From NCBI GenBank assembly GCA_965140405.1, contig OZ223208.1:806001-870000 (forward strand): 64,000 nucleotides of DNA, read 5' to 3'. Under the pieces are notes generated by a model. The model saw only the letters and a program-made list of their open reading frames with translations, ran no database searches and was not told where the DNA came from. A program made the position numbers and the translations under genes. The stretch is from G963556115 sp963666605 (GTDB lineage: Bacteria > Planctomycetota > SZUA-567). This document shows, piece by piece, positions 59,698-64,000 of the stretch. Each line of letters begins with the position of its first letter. Position 1 is the first letter of the stretch.

Positions 59698-62600
59698 CTA
59701 TCTCTTTCCCTTTAACTCCTCCAAGTCTTTGTCGACCTGTCGCCAAAGATCATCCAAGCGCTTTGGTGAGACCTTACACCCTGTCCCTACCTCCTGAGCA
59801 AAGACAGACACAGCATACTCCTCAAGCATCCAGCGATAATCAACAAGTGCCTCTGAGCTTCCGCCCTTCTTCTGAATTTCAGCAAATGCACCCAGGCACT
59901 TATCCCAGAGTGGATTTATATCCCTAGCTCTAATACGATCCTTCTTGACCGCGCCTTCGAGCTTCTTAATACGCATACGCATCCCAGCAATATACCTCGG
60001 AACATCTGGCAGATGCACTACTCCCGCATCCCTCACAAAGCCAACATAGATCAACCTAGATACCTGCGCATAAATTTCATCCAAAGCATCCTTCTTCATA
60101 GCGTTCGGATTCATCCCCTCAATCTCACGCATAAAGTCTACCACATCTATAAGAGCATCCTTAATAGCAAGACCGAGCTTATATACAACCTCGTATAGCT
60201 TTGTTCTTAGTACCTCACAAAAAGCCTCAAACTCACTAGCCGTCTCTGGCAGCTGCTTCTGAAGCGATAGCAGATAGACTACCCCAGCCATAAGCGCATC
60301 CTGTTGCAGCTTTTCCTTACCGCCACCTATAGCCGCATAATACATATATGCTGTCTCACTTATCGGTAGACTCTTGATAATCTTCCTACACTGCACATCC
60401 AGTATATTCATCGCCAAACGGCAAACTCCGCGCTTTGACACCCGCTTAGCCTGCTCTATAGAAAGATATACTTCCAGCGATACCGTCTTGACATTATCCT
60501 TTAGCCCAAGGTATCCTACCGCTCCTCCAGCAAGCCCTACTTTATCAAGTAAGGTAAAGTTCCATGAGCAGACATTTTTATTCTCATACTTATCTTTTGC
60601 AGCAGACTCAAAGTTGCTCTTACTCTTACCAGAGCATTCATCTTGAATCGCTCCAAGGTCACGCCCCTGTACTACTACCTTGTTCTGCGAATCAACCACT
60701 ATAAAGTTCATTTTAAGAAACGGTGTCAATTCACCAATACGAAAATCACTTGCAGAAATACGTTGATTAAACTCTACATTTATCAACTCAGCAAGAGTCT
60801 CAGCAAAGCTCTTCTCACCACGCACAATTTTATTGCGCAACACCTCAACACTCTGCGGTATCGGGTTGAGATCACGCCTCATGCTACGAGGCAGACTACG
60901 CACCATTCCCGCAATCTTCTCACCAAGCAGACCTTCAACCAACCAGTCAAAAGGCTCCGGAGTAAGACTTGGCAGTACCCCGAGCGGCACTCGGCAACTC
61001 ACGCCATCATCCTTATCCGACGGATCAAACTTATAAGACAGCGGAAATTCAAAACCACACGCCGACATCTTATCAGGAAATAGACTCTTACTAAGTCCAG
61101 AACGATTCTCAAGAAGGACATCCTCCTCCTTCATGAAGAGCTTCCAACTCTTGCGTTCCTTCTCTTTATAGGCAAATTTCTGAAGATTCTTCTCTGTATA
61201 TATATTCTTAGGAAGCCTCTCATCATAGAATTTGTATAGCGCAAGATCATCAACGAGTAATTCATTACTCCTGATCTTGTCCTGTTCATCAATTACACTC
61301 TGAATAAGCTTGCAGTTATCACGGTAGAACCGCACACGTGTACGCAACTTCATCGCCACCAGACCATCCTGAATAAACATCTCACGAGACTTTACCGGAT
61401 CGATAGAGCCATAATGCACCCGCCTCTTCTCAATCACCGGCAGACCATACAGCGTCGCATTCATATACGCACGTATACATCCACCCTTCTCGTCAAAGAA
61501 TGGTTCAGAGTAACTCCTCTTTAGTAGATGCGGCGCAGCATCCTCAAGCCACTCAGGCTTGATCTTGGCAACCGTTCTAGCAAAGTGCCTACTCGTCTGC
61601 ACAATTTCCGCAGAGACTATCCACTCTGCCTTCTCACCAGCGACACCCGATCCCGGCCAGATATGATAACGCGTCTCCTTGGCTCCTCGGTACTCCTTAT
61701 CATCCTCATGATACTTACCACACCGACTAAGTAACCCACGCAGTAACGCCCTGTGAAGGTTCTCCTCAGGAATATCATTATTACCGAGCTTTTTCTTCTC
61801 AATATACCGAGGTTCTTTCTTAGCTACCCCGTACTTATTCATCTCCTGCTCAAGCTGCGCTCTCGTGTTGAACCACTCACGCAAGCGGAGATAACTCAGA
61901 AAGTTATCATGACAGAACTTATTATATTTATTATTACTCCCAGCCTTATCCCTCTCCTCCTCAAGAGTCTTCCAGAGATGTAGCCAAGAGGTGAAGTCCG
62001 AATATTTATCCCTATATCTATTGTGCGCCCTATCTGCTTCTTCCTGCTTCTCAACTGGACGAAGTCTCGGATCCTGCACAGAAAGAGCCGAAACAATAGT
62101 CAGCATCTTATCCAGGCATCCATAATCTACAGCTGTTAGTAGCATCTTACCAAAACGTGGCTCGATAGGCAGACGGGCTATCCGCTTACCCTCCTGCGTA
62201 ATATCACCCTTCTCAGTAGTAGCCCCAATCTCCTCAAGCTCAGAATATCCAGCTCTGACAAGATTGAGTGGAGGAGGTTCAATAAACGGAAAATCCTCAA
62301 CCTTCCCAAGACGGAGCAGGTTCATCTGGAGAATCACACCCGCCAGCGACGACCTCTTAATCTCCGGATCGGTAAACGCCTCACGCCCTGCAAAGTCTTC
62401 CTCACTATATAGACGTAGACATATACCCGGTCCAATACGCCCACAACGCCCAGCACGCTGAGACGCACTAGCCTGTGATATCGGTTCAGACTGCAAACTC
62501 TCAACACCACTCCTACTATTAAATCTCTTTATACGAGCGTGACCAGCATCTATCACATACCTGATACGTGGCACTGTCACCGAGGTCTCCGCAACATTGG

Positions 62601-63606
62601 TGGAGACAATTATCCTCTTCTTAGCTGCCGGAGCGAATACCCTCTGCTGTTCAGCTGGAGTAAGTCGACCATAAAGAGGCAGCACTTCCACACCAGCGAG
62701 TCGGCGTCGCTCAAGATGATTTACCGTCTCCCGAATTTCCTGCTCACCACTGAGAAAGACCAAGGTATCCCCTGCTCCAAATTCACGTATCAACGCTTCA
62801 TACGCTCTGCCAATCTGGACAGATAGCAGAGTGTTCTCGTTCTCAATCGGCTGATAAATTATATCTACCGGATGCGTCCTACCCTCAACAATCAGACTCT
62901 CAGCACCACCAAAGTACTCAGCAAACCTCTCAACCTCAAGCGTCGCCGAACTCACAATCACCTTCAAATCTGGTCTTCTAGGTAGCAGGCGTTTAAGGTA
63001 TCCAAGTATAAAGTCAATATTCAAAGACCTCTCATGCGCTTCATCAATAATAAGAGTGTCGTACGCCAACAGATCAGGATCAGCCCTAGTCTCAGCAAGT
63101 AGTATCCCATCAGTCATAAACTTGACAAAGCTCTCACGCTTCACCCGCTCATCAAACCGCACCTGATACCCAACCGCCTCACCAAGCTTCGATCCAAGTT
63201 CATCCGCCACACGCCCACCAACACTTATAGCTGCCACACGCCTAGGCTGAGTACACCCGATAAGTCCATTAATCCCCCGCCCAAGCTCCAGACAAATCTT
63301 CGGTAACTGCGTAGTCTTACCCGACCCAGTCTCACCAGCGATTATTACGACTTGGTTATTACTAATTGCCTCTTTGATAATATCTTTAGATTCAACTATC
63401 GGCAGATCATCAGGGTATACAATCTCCGGTACATTGTCTTTACGCCACTTGAGAAACTCTTTTGACTCCGCAATCTTCTTCTCAAAGTCAAAGCTACTCT
63501 TCCCCCGCCGTTTACGCCCAAGCTGATGCACAATACGCGCCGCATCCACCCCGAAGCAGGAGCGAGCTTCATCTTGCAGTTTTCTCTTATCTATATTATT
63601 AGCCAT
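59698..63606 (-). CDS. hrpA: ATP-dependent RNA helicase HrpA
   Basis: 1302 residues, the usual length of long DEAH-box HrpA. Walker A GETGSGKTTQLPK at 91-103, LIIDEAHERSLNIDFIL, SSATLE, motif V STNVAETSVTVPRI, motif VI QRAGRCGRIGPG, then the winged-helix/ratchet region and a long C-terminal DUF3418 domain (FDEKGGCIRAY..., FPLSYKFDPSDKDDGVSCRVPLGVL). HrpA acts in RNA processing and rescue of stalled ribosomes. A 40-residue Lys/Arg-rich N-terminus precedes the helicase core. Single gene with its own terminator. Confidence 0.96.
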   Translation of the reverse strand: MANNIDKRKLQDEARSCFGVDAARIVHQLGRKRRGKSSFDFEKKIAESKEFLKWRKDNVPEIVYPDDLPIVESKDIIKEAISNNQVVIIAGETGSGKTTQLPKICLELGRGINGLIGCTQPRRVAAISVGGRVADELGSKLGEAVGYQVRFDERVKRESFVKFMTDGILLAETRADPDLLAYDTLIIDEAHERSLNIDFILGYLKRLLPRRPDLKVIVSSATLEVERFAEYFGGAESLIVEGRTHPVDIIYQPIENENTLLSVQIGRAYEALIREFGAGDTLVFLSGEQEIRETVNHLERRRLAGVEVLPLYGRLTPAEQQRVFAPAAKKRIIVSTNVAETSVTVPRIRYVIDAGHARIKRFNSRSGVESLQSEPISQASASQRAGRCGRIGPGICLRLYSEEDFAGREAFTDPEIKRSSLAGVILQMNLLRLGKVEDFPFIEPPPLNLVRAGYSELEEIGATTEKGDITQEGKRIARLPIEPRFGKMLLTAVDYGCLDKMLTIVSALSVQDPRLRPVEKQEEADRAHNRYRDKYSDFTSWLHLWKTLEEERDKAGSNNKYNKFCHDNFLSYLRLREWFNTRAQLEQEMNKYGVAKKEPRYIEKKKLGNNDIPEENLHRALLRGLLSRCGKYHEDDKEYRGAKETRYHIWPGSGVAGEKAEWIVSAEIVQTSRHFARTVAKIKPEWLEDAAPHLLKRSYSEPFFDEKGGCIRAYMNATLYGLPVIEKRRVHYGSIDPVKSREMFIQDGLVAMKLRTRVRFYRDNCKLIQSVIDEQDKIRSNELLVDDLALYKFYDERLPKNIYTEKNLQKFAYKEKERKSWKLFMKEEDVLLENRSGLSKSLFPDKMSACGFEFPLSYKFDPSDKDDGVSCRVPLGVLPSLTPEPFDWLVEGLLGEKIAGMVRSLPRSMRRDLNPIPQSVEVLRNKIVRGEKSFAETLAELINVEFNQRISASDFRIGELTPFLKMNFIVVDSQNKVVVQGRDLGAIQDECSGKSKSNFESAAKDKYENKNVCSWNFTLLDKVGLAGGAVGYLGLKDNVKTVSLEVYLSIEQAKRVSKRGVCRLAMNILDVQCRKIIKSLPISETAYMYYAAIGGGKEKLQQDALMAGVVYLLSLQKQLPETASEFEAFCEVLRTKLYEVVYKLGLAIKDALIDVVDFMREIEGMNPNAMKKDALDEIYAQVSRLIYVGFVRDAGVVHLPDVPRYIAGMRMRIKKLEGAVKKDRIRARDINPLWDKCLGAFAEIQKKGGSSEALVDYRWMLEEYAVSVFAQEVGTGCKVSPKRLDDLWRQVDKDLEELKGKR

Positions 63607-63764
63607 TTATTTCCCAAACGAATTGCAAACTACAACTCAACATCAAGTCAAAAATCAAACTAAACGGAACCTAGGCTCCTACGCTACAATCAGAACCCTA
63701 TGATAAAGCAACACAGGAAAATTACACAAGTAATTTTCACACTATCTCAACGGAAATCACAATT

Positions 63765-63830
63765 GCGCAGGTGCACAATTTTTCCCTAGATACAGGTAGT
63801 CCTGAACTGGTGAAGAACTACCTGTGAGCT
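63765..63830 (+). repeat. Dispersed repeat copy C
   Basis: Shares GTGCAC, CCCTAGATACAGGTAGTCCTG-like and TGAACTGGTGAAGA segments with copies A and B and folds as a CAGGTAGT/ACTACCTG hairpin (63793-63823). The rest of the 394-nt region from 63607 to the window end shows no gene. Confidence 0.5.
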
Positions 63831-64000
63831 CTTCTTTTTACGCAAAAAGCTAGTCGCGTTATTATGAGCTAGCGAAGAATAAAGCGAGTTTAACCATAAA
63901 CACCCAGACTACACGCTATCTCTATGCAAAACCACTCACCGACCCCACAAATCAACCCAACCAAATACCAAACCCAACCCAAAACTCTATCTAAACATTA

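Noticed and set aside
1..64000. Genome-wide reassignment of TGA to Trp or Gly
   Set aside because: All clear genes encode Trp by TGG and contain no internal TGA, and the SDR (17360) and Cache lipoprotein (38403) end in TGA exactly where their families end.

Overview
The window is AT-rich bacterial DNA with dense short operons, standard genetic code and Shine-Dalgarno starts. A heptose-7-phosphate kinase, lipoproteins with lipoboxes, a periplasmic HtrA protease and periplasmic binding proteins indicate a Gram-negative cell. The Rex repressor, hybrid-cluster protein, Fe-alcohol dehydrogenase and anaerobic-type cobalamin genes suggest an anaerobic or facultative lifestyle. The protein mix is reminiscent of Lentisphaerota or other PVC-type bacteria, but this placement is a guess from family resemblance. 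No CRISPR array, rRNA, prophage or intact insertion sequence was found.

Layout. 1-7206 (minus) is a nitrogen-acquisition operon: importer (binding protein, permease, ATPase), a NikR-fold regulator, two DUF1989 proteins and the first two thirds of a biotin-dependent urea/guanidine carboxylase. The set fits guanidine use via carboxyguanidine better than urea use. 7.6-10.5 kb is a decayed region carrying gene remnants around a more AT-rich Old Yellow Enzyme gene, followed by tRNA-Glu. 10.8-13.5 kb is a glutamine amidotransferase-cobT-zupT operon, divergent from hcp, which has an FNR/HcpR-like box. 15.5-20.4 kb holds a zinc-ribbon membrane protein, a reading frame broken only by TGA, a sugar-binding protein, an SDR, a ROK regulator and a lipoprotein amidase. 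20.8-31.8 kb holds an unusual Na/Pi cotransporter fusion, a stand-alone structured small RNA (SRP-like), an M16C protease, a DUF6506 protein, an Fe-ADH, rex and lysA.

31.9-32.3 kb contains two tiny coupled genes; the first looks like a peptide with a double-glycine-type leader. They are followed by htrA, heptose kinase, cobM, a cysteine hydrolase and a glycosyltransferase. 38.4-42.6 kb holds a Cache lipoprotein, a small lipoprotein and a complete RsbU/RsbW/RsbV-type partner-switching set. 43.9-47.7 kb is a cysteine hydrolase-CYTH-thiC-aroA operon. 48.0-54.2 kb is the classic rpmF-plsX-fabH-fabD-fabG-acpP-fabF lipid cluster. 54.4-57.7 kb is nadB overlapping an OleC-like acyl-adenylating enzyme. 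57.8-58.6 kb is a non-coding element bounded by inverted copies of a repeat with a third copy near 63.8 kb. A hypothetical membrane protein and hrpA complete the window.

The most interesting points are the guanidine-type operon with a regulator that kept the NikR fold but lost the nickel ligands, its structured leader, the 39/64-codon gene pair, the TGA-only interrupted frames, and the hcp promoter with a leader peptide.
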